DNA of 64,000 nucleotides from Niastella koreensis GR20-10 (GTDB lineage Bacteria; Bacteroidota; Bacteroidia; Chitinophagales; Chitinophagaceae). The first letter of the stretch is position 1, and each line of letters opens with the position of its first letter. Location: the NCBI RefSeq assembly GCF_000246855.1, contig NC_016609.1:2294001-2358000 (forward strand), in the 5' to 3' direction. A program made the position numbers and the translations under genes. Shown piece after piece: positions 8,563 through 16,462 of this stretch. Under the pieces are notes generated by a model. It made no database searches. It saw nothing but the letters and a program-made list of their open reading frames with translations, and was not told the origin of the DNA.

Positions 8563-9567
8563 ATGGCAAAGAAAACACTCAATACAATAAAGCTGGGCCT
8601 ATTTGTAACAAGCGGTTTGTTATTCCTCATCTTATTGCTTTATATGATTGGAAAGAACCGGAACCTGTTTGGCCCCTCGTTTATCCTGAAAGCGCAATTT
8701 GATAATGTGCAGGGATTGGTGCCTGGCAACAACGTACGCTATTCAGGCATTGAAATAGGTACCGTAAAAAAAATAAATATTCTCAGTGATACGGTACTGG
8801 AAGTGGTATTGGTAGTGGATGACAACATGAAAAAGATCATCCGCAACAATGCCATTGTTTCCATTGGCTCCGATGGGTTGATGGGCAATAAAGTGATCAA
8901 TATTGCCCCGGCCCGTACTCCGGCGCCACTGGTTGCCGAGAATGAAATTCTGGTTACCCGTAAGCCGGTTGGCACGGATGAAATGCTGCAAACACTATCA
9001 AAGACAAACCTGGATGTTGCCGTGATCGCCGCACAGTTGCGGTCAACGCTGCAGCGGATCAACAACAGTACGGCCTTATGGAAAATATTAAATGATGAAG
9101 CATTGCCGCAGCAGTTACATCAATCGGCAGCCAATGTGCAACTGGCTACGGCAAGGGCCGCTGCCATGGCCGGCGACCTGCAGGCTGTTGTAAACGGCAT
9201 AAAAAATGGAAAGGGGTCGGTAGGCGCCGTACTTACCGATACGGCTTTTGCCAGTAATCTTAATGAAGCCATTATAAAAATAAAATCGGTGGGCGACAGG
9301 GCCGATGAACTGGCCGGCGCATTGAATGAAGTGGTGGCCGATGTTAAACAGGAAGTGCACCAGGGAAAGGGTACGGTAAATGCCCTGCTCAAAGATTCCG
9401 CTATGGTGGTAAAAATAAATGCCAGCCTGGATAATATTCAAAAAGGTACCGATGCATTCAATCAAAACATGGAAGCCATGAAACATAATTTCCTGTTTCG
9501 CGGGTATTTCAAAAAACAGGAAAAACAGCGGGCAAAAGCGAACAAACAAAATGTGGCGGTACAATGA
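8563..9567 (+). CDS. mlaD: MlaD/MCE-domain substrate-binding protein
   Basis: This 334-aa protein has a single N-terminal membrane anchor (about residues 10-28) and one MCE domain (about 35-120, with LKAQFDNVQGLVPGNNVRYSGIEIGTVKKI). A long helical region with repeated alanine-rich segments follows, and then a basic lysine-rich tail. MCE proteins form hexameric rings that hand lipids across the periplasm. It ends the mlaEFD operon. The next promoter, for the alcohol dehydrogenase, begins only 9 bp after the stop, and no terminator is visible between them. Confidence 0.9.
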   Translation: MAKKTLNTIKLGLFVTSGLLFLILLLYMIGKNRNLFGPSFILKAQFDNVQGLVPGNNVRYSGIEIGTVKKINILSDTVLEVVLVVDDNMKKIIRNNAIVSIGSDGLMGNKVINIAPARTPAPLVAENEILVTRKPVGTDEMLQTLSKTNLDVAVIAAQLRSTLQRINNSTALWKILNDEALPQQLHQSAANVQLATARAAAMAGDLQAVVNGIKNGKGSVGAVLTDTAFASNLNEAIIKIKSVGDRADELAGALNEVVADVKQEVHQGKGTVNALLKDSAMVVKINASLDNIQKGTDAFNQNMEAMKHNFLFRGYFKKQEKQRAKANKQNVAVQ

Positions 9568-9575
9568 CCTGGCGC

Positions 9576-9640
9576 TGACAAGGATCATTGCTGTGAATGA
9601 CCAACCTTACATTTATTCATCCACATTAACGGCACCTTTG
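9576..9640 (+). promoter_or_regulatory. Tandem FNR-like boxes and promoter of the alcohol dehydrogenase
   Basis: The distal box TGAC-AAGG-ATCA lies at 9576-9587. The weaker proximal box TGAC-CAAC-CTTA is at 9598-9609, centres 22 bp apart. The -7-like CACCTTTG (9633-9640) is centred 33 bp from the proximal box. The distal box is identical to that upstream of the BON gene at 18645. Confidence 0.65.
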
Positions 9641-9679
9641 TTTGGTAATCACTAATTAATCAAGATCAAACTGATAGTT

Positions 9680-10723
9680 ATGAAAGCATTAGTTTATCAT
9701 GGACCCGGCAAAAAAAGCTGGGATGAAATGCCAAAACCTACCTTAATTAAACCTACCGACGCAATAGTGAAGATCAATAAGACCACCATTTGCGGAACCG
9801 ATCTGCATATACTCAAGGGCGATGTGCCTGAAGTAACAGATGGCAGGATCCTTGGGCACGAAGGGGTAGGCACCATCGAGGAGGTGGGGCCTGCAGTAAC
9901 CGGTTTTAAAAAGGGCGACCGGGTGCTGATCTCCTGCATCACATCCTGCGGCCGGTGTGAATACTGCAAAAAGGGAATGTATTCTCATTGTGAAGACGGC
10001 GGCTGGATCCTGGGCCACCTCATAGATGGAACCCAGGCGGAATTTGTACGGATCCCTTATGCCGACAATAGTCTCTATCATATTCCTGCCAATGCCGGCG
10101 ACGAAGAAGCATTGGTAATGTTAAGCGATATCCTGCCTACCGGGTTTGAATGTGGCGTGTTGAACGGACAGGTAAAACCAGGCGATACGGTGGCCATAGT
10201 AGGGTCGGGGCCTATCGGGTTGGCTGCATTACTTACTGCCCAATTTTATACACCTGCGGAAATGATTATGATTGACCAGGATGATAACCGGCTGGAAGTA
10301 TCGAAAAAATTTGGGGCTACGAAAACAATCAATAACCGGAACGAAGATGCGGTAAAACGCGTATTTGAACTTACCGGTAACAAAGGGGCCGACGTTGTTA
10401 TAGAAGCCGTGGGTGTACCTGCCACATTTGAGTTATGCGAATTGTTAGTGGCGCCGGGCGGCCATATTGCCAATATAGGCGTGCATGGTAAAAGCGCCAG
10501 CCTGCATCTGGAAAAGCTCTGGTCGCACAATGTGACCATTACCACCAGGCTGGTTGACACGGTAACTACACCTATGCTGCTGAAAACAGTATGCTCCCAT
10601 AAACTGGAACCTGGCAAGCTGATAACGCACCGGTTCCCGATAGCCAAGGTGCTACAGGCTTACGATACATTTCAACATGCCGATGTTGAAAAGACGCTGA
10701 AAGTGATCCTTGTGAACGAGTAG
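9680..10723 (+). CDS. Zinc-dependent alcohol dehydrogenase (medium-chain MDR family)
   Basis: This 347-aa cytoplasmic enzyme oxidises alcohols or reduces aldehydes with NAD(P). Catalytic zinc ligands are Cys38 (ICGTDLH) and His60-Glu61 (GHE). Structural zinc is held by Cys90, Cys93, Cys96 and Cys104. The Rossmann motif GSGPIG is at 175-180. The closest recognisable group is the NAD-dependent ADH/threonine-dehydrogenase-like set acting on small alcohols. In a low-oxygen setting it could regenerate NAD by reducing aldehydes, which is an inference from its promoter. It is monocistronic, with a terminator after it. Confidence 0.92.
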   Translation: MKALVYHGPGKKSWDEMPKPTLIKPTDAIVKINKTTICGTDLHILKGDVPEVTDGRILGHEGVGTIEEVGPAVTGFKKGDRVLISCITSCGRCEYCKKGMYSHCEDGGWILGHLIDGTQAEFVRIPYADNSLYHIPANAGDEEALVMLSDILPTGFECGVLNGQVKPGDTVAIVGSGPIGLAALLTAQFYTPAEMIMIDQDDNRLEVSKKFGATKTINNRNEDAVKRVFELTGNKGADVVIEAVGVPATFELCELLVAPGGHIANIGVHGKSASLHLEKLWSHNVTITTRLVDTVTTPMLLKTVCSHKLEPGKLITHRFPIAKVLQAYDTFQHADVEKTLKVILVNE

Positions 10724-10741
10724 GGTCACCTGGTGTTTGTG

Positions 10742-10774
10742 AGAGTATGTACAGGCTGGTGCATACTCTTTTTT
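10742..10774 (+). terminator. Rho-independent terminator of the alcohol dehydrogenase
   Basis: An 8-bp perfect stem AGAGTATG/CATACTCT with a 12-nt loop and a T-rich tail lies 18 bp after the stop. Confidence 0.85.
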
Positions 10775-10805
10775 ATTTTAACGATAACTTTTAAAGCTGT
10801 GTTGT

Positions 10806-12104
10806 ATGAGAAAGTTGTATGGATTAGCCATTTTATTATTACCACAGTTATTGCATGCCCAGTTCGACAGCCTGCCCAATTTCAGGTATAACGATAAACG
10901 GGGCATCAACGTATTTGAAACACCCAAACAATGGGTTGATACTGCTGACCCATTTAAGATCAGGCTGGGCGCAGGTTTTACCCAACAGTTCCAGGCGCTG
11001 TCACATTCCAATACTACAAATGACAATGACAAGGCTGAAAACAGTTTATATGCTATCAGTCCGGGCTTTACTACTGCCATGGCCAACCTCATCATCGATG
11101 CGCAACTTACGCCTGGCATCCGGTTCAACCTTACCACGTATTTAAGTACCCGTTATCACAATGAAGCCCGGCTGAAAGAAGGGTATCTACAAATAGATAA
11201 GTTACCATTTAAAGGAAACTGTTGGAACAAGCTGATGAAAGTGATGACCATCAAAGCCGGTTATATGGAGATCAATTATGGGGATGCGCATTTTCGCCGG
11301 TCCGATGGCGGGCAAACCATTTACAATGCATTTGCAGAGAATTATATTCTCGATGCCTTCACTACCGAGATCGCAACGGAAGTGTATGCCAGTAAGAACG
11401 GTTTTTTTGCTATGGGCGGCATTTCCAATGGCATGAATAAGGGAAATGTTGATTCGCTGGTGGCTACCCCGCAAGACGGGAATATTCACAAATCGCCGGC
11501 ATTGTACGTTAAAGGCGGCATTGATAAAAGCGTTGAAGACCTGTTCAGGATGCGGGTATCGGGTTCGTTCTATCACAATGGCAGTTCAGGCGGTAACAGC
11601 TTATATAATGGCGACCGGGCTGGCTCCAACTATTATATGGTAATGGAAAAGGCCGGCCCCGGCGTTACCTATGCCACCAATGCCTTCTCGGGCAGGTTGG
11701 ATCCCGGCTTCACTAAAAAAGTAGATGCCTTGCAATTGAATGCGTTGGTTAAGGTAATTGGTTTTGAAATTTTTGCTACCTATGAAATTGCCAGGGGGCG
11801 TACTGCTACCGAAGAAAACACCCGCGAGGCAAAACAACTGGCGGTTGATTGGATCTACAGGTTCGGTACTAATGGCGAATTCTTTATTGGATCGCGCTAT
11901 AATTCCGTTAAGGCGCAACTGGCAGGCTTTCCAGAGGAAGTAGAGATCAACCGGGCTGTTATGTCTGCCGGTTATTTTTTCACAAAGAACATCCTGTTAA
12001 AAGCAGAGTATGTAGATCAGCGGTACCTTCATTTTCCTGAGCACGATTACCGGTACGAGGGACAATTTCATGGATGCATGATCCAGGCCGTGGTTGGCTT
12101 CTGA
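10806..12104 (+). CDS. Outer-membrane beta-barrel (porin-like) protein, function unknown
   Basis: This 432-aa protein has an N-terminal signal peptide (MRKLYGLAILLLPQLLHA, cleavage before QFDSLP). It shows alternating polar/hydrophobic beta strands rich in Tyr, Phe and Gly and ends in a C-terminal Phe, the usual outer-membrane insertion signal. There is no TonB box or plug domain. It most resembles the phosphate-selective-porin/OprP-like Bacteroidetes barrels that lack assigned substrates. A -7-like TAACTTTT lies at 10785-10792, but I find no FNR-like pair upstream. It is convergent with the P-type ATPase, stops 12 bp apart. Confidence 0.75.
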   Translation: MRKLYGLAILLLPQLLHAQFDSLPNFRYNDKRGINVFETPKQWVDTADPFKIRLGAGFTQQFQALSHSNTTNDNDKAENSLYAISPGFTTAMANLIIDAQLTPGIRFNLTTYLSTRYHNEARLKEGYLQIDKLPFKGNCWNKLMKVMTIKAGYMEINYGDAHFRRSDGGQTIYNAFAENYILDAFTTEIATEVYASKNGFFAMGGISNGMNKGNVDSLVATPQDGNIHKSPALYVKGGIDKSVEDLFRMRVSGSFYHNGSSGGNSLYNGDRAGSNYYMVMEKAGPGVTYATNAFSGRLDPGFTKKVDALQLNALVKVIGFEIFATYEIARGRTATEENTREAKQLAVDWIYRFGTNGEFFIGSRYNSVKAQLAGFPEEVEINRAVMSAGYFFTKNILLKAEYVDQRYLHFPEHDYRYEGQFHGCMIQAVVGF

Positions 12105-12116
12105 TGTGAGAACCGG

Positions 12117-14639
12117 TTATCTTCTTTTTCTTAAAATAGGTTGCTCAGGTTTGTACAGGTTTGTTTTATAAACTTCAAACCAGATAACCGCTACAAAAGC
12201 AATACCTGTACATAATAAAAGATTGGTGAAGGTTATGGCAGACAATCCGAAAATTGATTGTATGGCTGGCACGAAGTTGATAACGACGAGAAATAATACC
12301 GAGATCAATACAATCCAGGGCGCCAGCCTGTTTTTATAACGAATTGTTTTGGTGAGGTTTTGGGTAAATGACCGGTTGGTAAACGTTAGGAAAATATTGC
12401 TGATGACCAACGTGGTAAAAACCAGGGTCCTGGTGTGGTAGAAGGAGGCGCCGTTGGTCATTGAAAAGTGGTACAGCCACAATACCCCAATAGTTATCAT
12501 AAGCCCCTGTACAATGCTAATAAGCAGCTCATCCTGTTCAAACAGGCTGAAGCTTCGTTCACGGGGTGGCAGTATCATGATATTTTCTTCCACCGGTTCC
12601 CGCTCAAAGAATATGCTGCAGGTAGGGCCCATGATCAATTCAAGAAAGATAATGTGGATAGGCGTGAAAATGTTTGGGTACTTCCAGCCAAGTAACAGGG
12701 GTACCGAAGCGGTAAGAATGATGGGTATGTGAATGGAGATGATATACCGGATGGCTTTTTTCAGGTTACTGAAAATTTTTCTTCCCTGTCTGATGGCTTC
12801 CACCACCTTCCCCAGGTCATCGTCTGTTATTATCAGATCGGCCGCCTGTTTGGCCATTTCGGTTCCTTTTTTACCCAATGCAATGCCGATATCAGAAGAT
12901 TTTAACGCAGGCGCGTCGTTTACCCCATCGCCTGTCATGGCAACAATATGACCGTTGCTTTTCAGGGCATTTATAACCTGTAATTTTGCTTCGGGGAACA
13001 TTCTTACAAACAGGCTTACTTCTTCCACTGCTTTTTTTAATTCCTCTTCTTTCATTAACAATACCTGATCGCCGGTTACATATTTTATATAACCCTTTAT
13101 GCCTGTTTGCCGGCAAATATTTGCGGCTGTTCCGGCATAGTCGCCGGTTAACAGTTTTACATCGATGTGCGCATCATAAAATTGCCGGATCACCTGGTCA
13201 ATGTTATGCCTGGGTGGATCATATAAACACAACAACCCTTCAAACTGCCAGTTGAATTCGTCCTGGGTGGCCGGAAAAGTTTTTTCTTTATGAATGGCGC
13301 CTGCCACCCCAATCACCCGGTATCCTTTTGCAGCCTCTCCGGTTGCGAGCTGCATGATCTTCTCTCTTTGTTGATCTGTAAGATCACAGACCCCTACGAT
13401 TCTTTCCGGGGCGCCTTTGGCGGCAGCCAGGTAATAGCCGCTCTTGCTGTAAATATGGGTCATCATGGGCGGCCGGCCCTGCAGCGGGTATTCATATACC
13501 TGGGTTAACTGATCCCAATGGGCGTGTTGGATGAATTGCTCATGTACTTCCTTAATGGCCTTTTCCATAGCGTCGAAAGGATTTTGCTCACTGGCCAGCA
13601 GGGCGTATTGCAGCACCTGGGAGTTTGTCCATTGTGAGCCCGCTTCCGTCAATATATCTTTTTCAAAATCGTATATAGCCTTTACGGTCATTTGGTTTTC
13701 GGTAATGGTACCGGTTTTATCAAGACATATAACGTTTACCGAACCCAGGTTTTCAATAATCTGCGGCTGCCGGGATATAATGCCCAGTTTACTCATTTGC
13801 CACGCGCCCAGGGCCATAAATGAGCTTAATGCTACCGGTATTTCTTCGGGTACCGCAGCCATTGCCAGGGTGAGTGCAAACAAAAGACTTTCCACCCATA
13901 GCCCGGTCTTGATAAAATTGATGGCCCAGATCACCAGGAAGGCGCTGATCCCAAATATGGCCAGTTGCCTTACAAATTTATTTACCTGCTGTTGTAACAG
14001 GGTTTTAGGAACTGTAATGGCAGTTACAGTCTTTCCTAATTTTCCCAGTGCGGTGTTATTACCGGTTGCTGTAACCCGGGCATAACATTGGCCTGAGTTA
14101 ATGGTGGTTCCCTGGTATACAACAGGGTTTTCTGTTTTTTCATTCTTATCTACAGGAAGAGATTCCCCGGTGATAATGGATTCATTCACCGTTAGATCGT
14201 TCGCCTGCACAATGGTTGCATCTGCAGGCACTTTGTTGCCTTCTTCGATCTTTATGATGTCGCCTGGCACCAGGTCCTGGCTCTGGATGTATTTTTCAAT
14301 CCCGTCCCTGATCACCGTTACCATGGGTTGGGTAAATTGTTTCAGTGCTTCCAGGGCTTTGGTACTTCTGATCTCCTGGTAAAGCGAAATGGTTGCCACC
14401 ATGCAGATAGCTACCAACATCATAAAACCTTCGGCCAGCTGCCCCAGCATAAAATAAATAACACAGGCCAGCAGCAGCAACAGGAACATGGGTTCTCGTA
14501 CAACATCAACAAAAGCCTGGTACAGGTGCCGGGGCTTTTCATAATAAAAAACGTTTTTTCCGTATTGCTGCTGCAGCGCAGGAATATCCTTTTCGGCGAA
14601 CCCCCGAAGGTCTTTTAGTGGTGATACTTTCCCTGGCAT
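12117..14639 (-). CDS. P-type cation-transporting ATPase (P2-like)
   Basis: This 840-aa inner-membrane pump has the actuator motif TGES (158-161), the PEEIPVA sequence in membrane segment 4 (264-270), the phosphorylated Asp307 in DKTGT, the nucleotide-domain KGAPE, and the hinge TGDGVNDAPALK. Segment 6 reads FLELIMGPTCSIFFE, so the Ca/Mg/Na ligands of classical P2 pumps are not all recognisable and the ion cannot be assigned. It is divergent from the tandem usp genes and shares their FNR-like box pair. CtpF, the P-type ATPase of the mycobacterial DosR regulon, is a functional parallel and not proof of orthology. Confidence 0.92.
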   Translation of the reverse strand: MPGKVSPLKDLRGFAEKDIPALQQQYGKNVFYYEKPRHLYQAFVDVVREPMFLLLLLACVIYFMLGQLAEGFMMLVAICMVATISLYQEIRSTKALEALKQFTQPMVTVIRDGIEKYIQSQDLVPGDIIKIEEGNKVPADATIVQANDLTVNESIITGESLPVDKNEKTENPVVYQGTTINSGQCYARVTATGNNTALGKLGKTVTAITVPKTLLQQQVNKFVRQLAIFGISAFLVIWAINFIKTGLWVESLLFALTLAMAAVPEEIPVALSSFMALGAWQMSKLGIISRQPQIIENLGSVNVICLDKTGTITENQMTVKAIYDFEKDILTEAGSQWTNSQVLQYALLASEQNPFDAMEKAIKEVHEQFIQHAHWDQLTQVYEYPLQGRPPMMTHIYSKSGYYLAAAKGAPERIVGVCDLTDQQREKIMQLATGEAAKGYRVIGVAGAIHKEKTFPATQDEFNWQFEGLLCLYDPPRHNIDQVIRQFYDAHIDVKLLTGDYAGTAANICRQTGIKGYIKYVTGDQVLLMKEEELKKAVEEVSLFVRMFPEAKLQVINALKSNGHIVAMTGDGVNDAPALKSSDIGIALGKKGTEMAKQAADLIITDDDLGKVVEAIRQGRKIFSNLKKAIRYIISIHIPIILTASVPLLLGWKYPNIFTPIHIIFLELIMGPTCSIFFEREPVEENIMILPPRERSFSLFEQDELLISIVQGLMITIGVLWLYHFSMTNGASFYHTRTLVFTTLVISNIFLTFTNRSFTQNLTKTIRYKNRLAPWIVLISVLFLVVINFVPAIQSIFGLSAITFTNLLLCTGIAFVAVIWFEVYKTNLYKPEQPILRKRR

Positions 14640-14657
14640 AATTGAATGTTTGCTTAC

Positions 14658-14754
14658 AAAAGGTATTTATAATGTTGGTTGTGCAGCATGACAGACATCA
14701 TTCTGCCTGTTGATGTAAATCAGCGGGTAACGCGCATGAATGGCAATAACTTTA
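14658..14754 (+). promoter_or_regulatory. Shared tandem FNR-like boxes between P-type ATPase and usp genes
   Basis: The boxes TGAC-AGAC-ATCA (14689-14700) and TGAT-GTAA-ATCA (14711-14722) have centres 22 bp apart. Rightward, TAACTTTA (14747-14754) is 34 bp from the right box. Leftward on the minus strand, TACCTTTT (14658-14665) is 33 bp from the left box. One pair can thus serve both divergent promoters at the same geometry. Confidence 0.75.
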
Positions 14755-14791
14755 AAAGAATAAATACAACAGTTATATTAAAACAAAGAAT

Positions 14792-15613
14792 ATGAAAAAA
14801 GTGCTTATTGCCATAGATGCCAAAAAGGTAAACATGAAAGTGCTGGATTTTGCCTGTTATCTTGCCAGGCTAACGCAATCAACCCTTACCGGGGTGTTTC
14901 TTGATAAGGCGCAATTGATGGAAACGATCATAAAGGAACCCATTCAACGGGAAGCAAAATATTCAACCGCAGTGAAGGAGATGGCGAAGGTAATTGATGA
15001 GAATATGCATCAGTTCAGGGAAGCCTGTTCAGGCAGGGGAACAAACTGCTCCCTGTATGTTGAAAGCAACATGGAGGGCAGTGATATCGTAAAGGCAACC
15101 CGGTTTGCTGAATTGTTGATAGTTGATCCGGAGATGTCGTTTAAAAAGAAGAGTGATGAAATTCCTTCCGCTTATATCAAAGATCTGCTGGCCAGGAGCG
15201 AATGTCCGGTGGTGCTGGCACCATTTGAATTTCATGCCATCGATGAGGTGTTGTTTGCTTATGATGGCGGTGAGGCTTCGGTGTACGCCATAAAACAATT
15301 TACCTACCTGTTTCCCGAATTAACAGGGAAAAAGCTCACTGTTCTGGAGGTAAACAAAGCTGGTGATGATTTGATCAGGGATAAAGGTAAAATCGAAGAG
15401 TTGCTGAGATTGCATTACCCGAACATTGAATTTCAATTGTTGAAGGGCAAGGCAGCCGATGAATTGTTTGGCTACCTGCTGGGAAAGAATAATGTTTTTG
15501 TTGTAATGGGCGCATTTGAGCGAAATGTATTTTCCGGATTATTCAGTCACAGTACGGCCGAGTTAATTATTAAAGCTATTAACGTTCCGGTATTCATTGC
15601 TCATCATAAATGA
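14792..15613 (+). CDS. Universal stress protein, two Usp domains
   Basis: This 273-aa cytoplasmic protein contains two tandem UspA-type alpha/beta folds (about 1-145 and 150-273). The first begins with KKVLIAIDAKKVNMKVLDFACYLA. The second ends with GAFERNVFSGLFSHSTAELIIKAINVPVFIAHHK. The usual ATP-binding G-x2-G-x9-G-S/T pattern appears only partly, so nucleotide binding is uncertain. Usp proteins support survival in starvation, hypoxia and redox stress. It is followed after 6 bp by a paralogous usp gene, and a third copy follows ftsH. Confidence 0.92.
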   Translation: MKKVLIAIDAKKVNMKVLDFACYLARLTQSTLTGVFLDKAQLMETIIKEPIQREAKYSTAVKEMAKVIDENMHQFREACSGRGTNCSLYVESNMEGSDIVKATRFAELLIVDPEMSFKKKSDEIPSAYIKDLLARSECPVVLAPFEFHAIDEVLFAYDGGEASVYAIKQFTYLFPELTGKKLTVLEVNKAGDDLIRDKGKIEELLRLHYPNIEFQLLKGKAADELFGYLLGKNNVFVVMGAFERNVFSGLFSHSTAELIIKAINVPVFIAHHK

Positions 15614-15619
15614 TTTCAT

Positions 15620-16462
15620 ATGAAGAAGATAATTGCCGTAATTGACGGGTTAAAATATTCTGAAAGTACTACCGACTATGCAGTTCAGGTAGCAAAACAA
15701 ACCGGGTCACATTTGGTAGGCGTTTTTTTGGACGATGTTACTTATCATAGTTATAAGATATATGAACTGGTTGACAGAGGCGGCTATGTAAATGAAGAAA
15801 AAATGGCCGGGCTGCAAAATAGGGACGACAAATCACGTGAAGAAGCTACCCAAAAATTCAGTATTGCCTGCCAGGCAGCCGGGATAAATTTCAACGTGCA
15901 TCACGACCGGAATATTGCCATTCATGAATTATTACATGAAAGCGTTTTTGCCGATCTGCTGGTAATTGAAAGCAGGGAAACCTTTACCCATTATGAAGAA
16001 AAACTGCCAACCCGCTTTGTTCGTGACCTGTTGAGCGAAGTACAATGCCCCGTAATGGTGGTTCCAAAAAATTTTACGCCTTTTGAGAAGGCCATTCTAT
16101 TGTATGATGGAGAACCGGCATCGGTTTATGCTATCAAAATGTTCAGTTACCTGTTTACGGGCTTGCCCGAGCTGAAGGTAGAGGTGATCTCAGTTAAAAG
16201 CATAAAGAATACATTGCATGTGCCCGATAACCAGTTGATGAAAGAGTTTATGAAACGTCATTTCCCAAACGCCGTGTTCACTGTTTTTAAGGGCGATGCG
16301 GTTACTGAAATTGTAAATAAACTGAAAGACAACAGCGAGCATTTACTGATTGTTCTGGGCGCCTATAACCGGGGCATGGTTTCCCGTTGGTTCAGGACCA
16401 GTATGGCCGACATCCTGATGGAAGAATTAAACAAGCCCTTGTTTATAGCCCATCATTCGTGA
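15620..16462 (+). CDS. Universal stress protein, two Usp domains (second copy)
   Basis: This 280-aa protein is a paralog of the upstream gene, sharing the layout KKIIAVIDGLKYSESTTDYAVQVAKQTG at the start, a central AILLYDGEPASVYAIKMFSYLF and a C-terminal GAYNRGMVSRWFRTSMADILMEELNKPLFIAHHS. It is co-transcribed with the first usp (6-bp gap). The 3' end overlaps the convergent glucan phosphorylase gene by 10 bp, and no terminator is visible there. Confidence 0.92.
   Translation: MKKIIAVIDGLKYSESTTDYAVQVAKQTGSHLVGVFLDDVTYHSYKIYELVDRGGYVNEEKMAGLQNRDDKSREEATQKFSIACQAAGINFNVHHDRNIAIHELLHESVFADLLVIESRETFTHYEEKLPTRFVRDLLSEVQCPVMVVPKNFTPFEKAILLYDGEPASVYAIKMFSYLFTGLPELKVEVISVKSIKNTLHVPDNQLMKEFMKRHFPNAVFTVFKGDAVTEIVNKLKDNSEHLLIVLGAYNRGMVSRWFRTSMADILMEELNKPLFIAHHS

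Noticed and set aside
10724..10805. An FNR-like pair before the porin-like gene
   Set aside because: TGAT-CCTT-GTGA occurs near 10705 but has no partner at 22 bp and no -7 element at the required distance. The visible -7-like TAACTTTT has no box at 33 bp.
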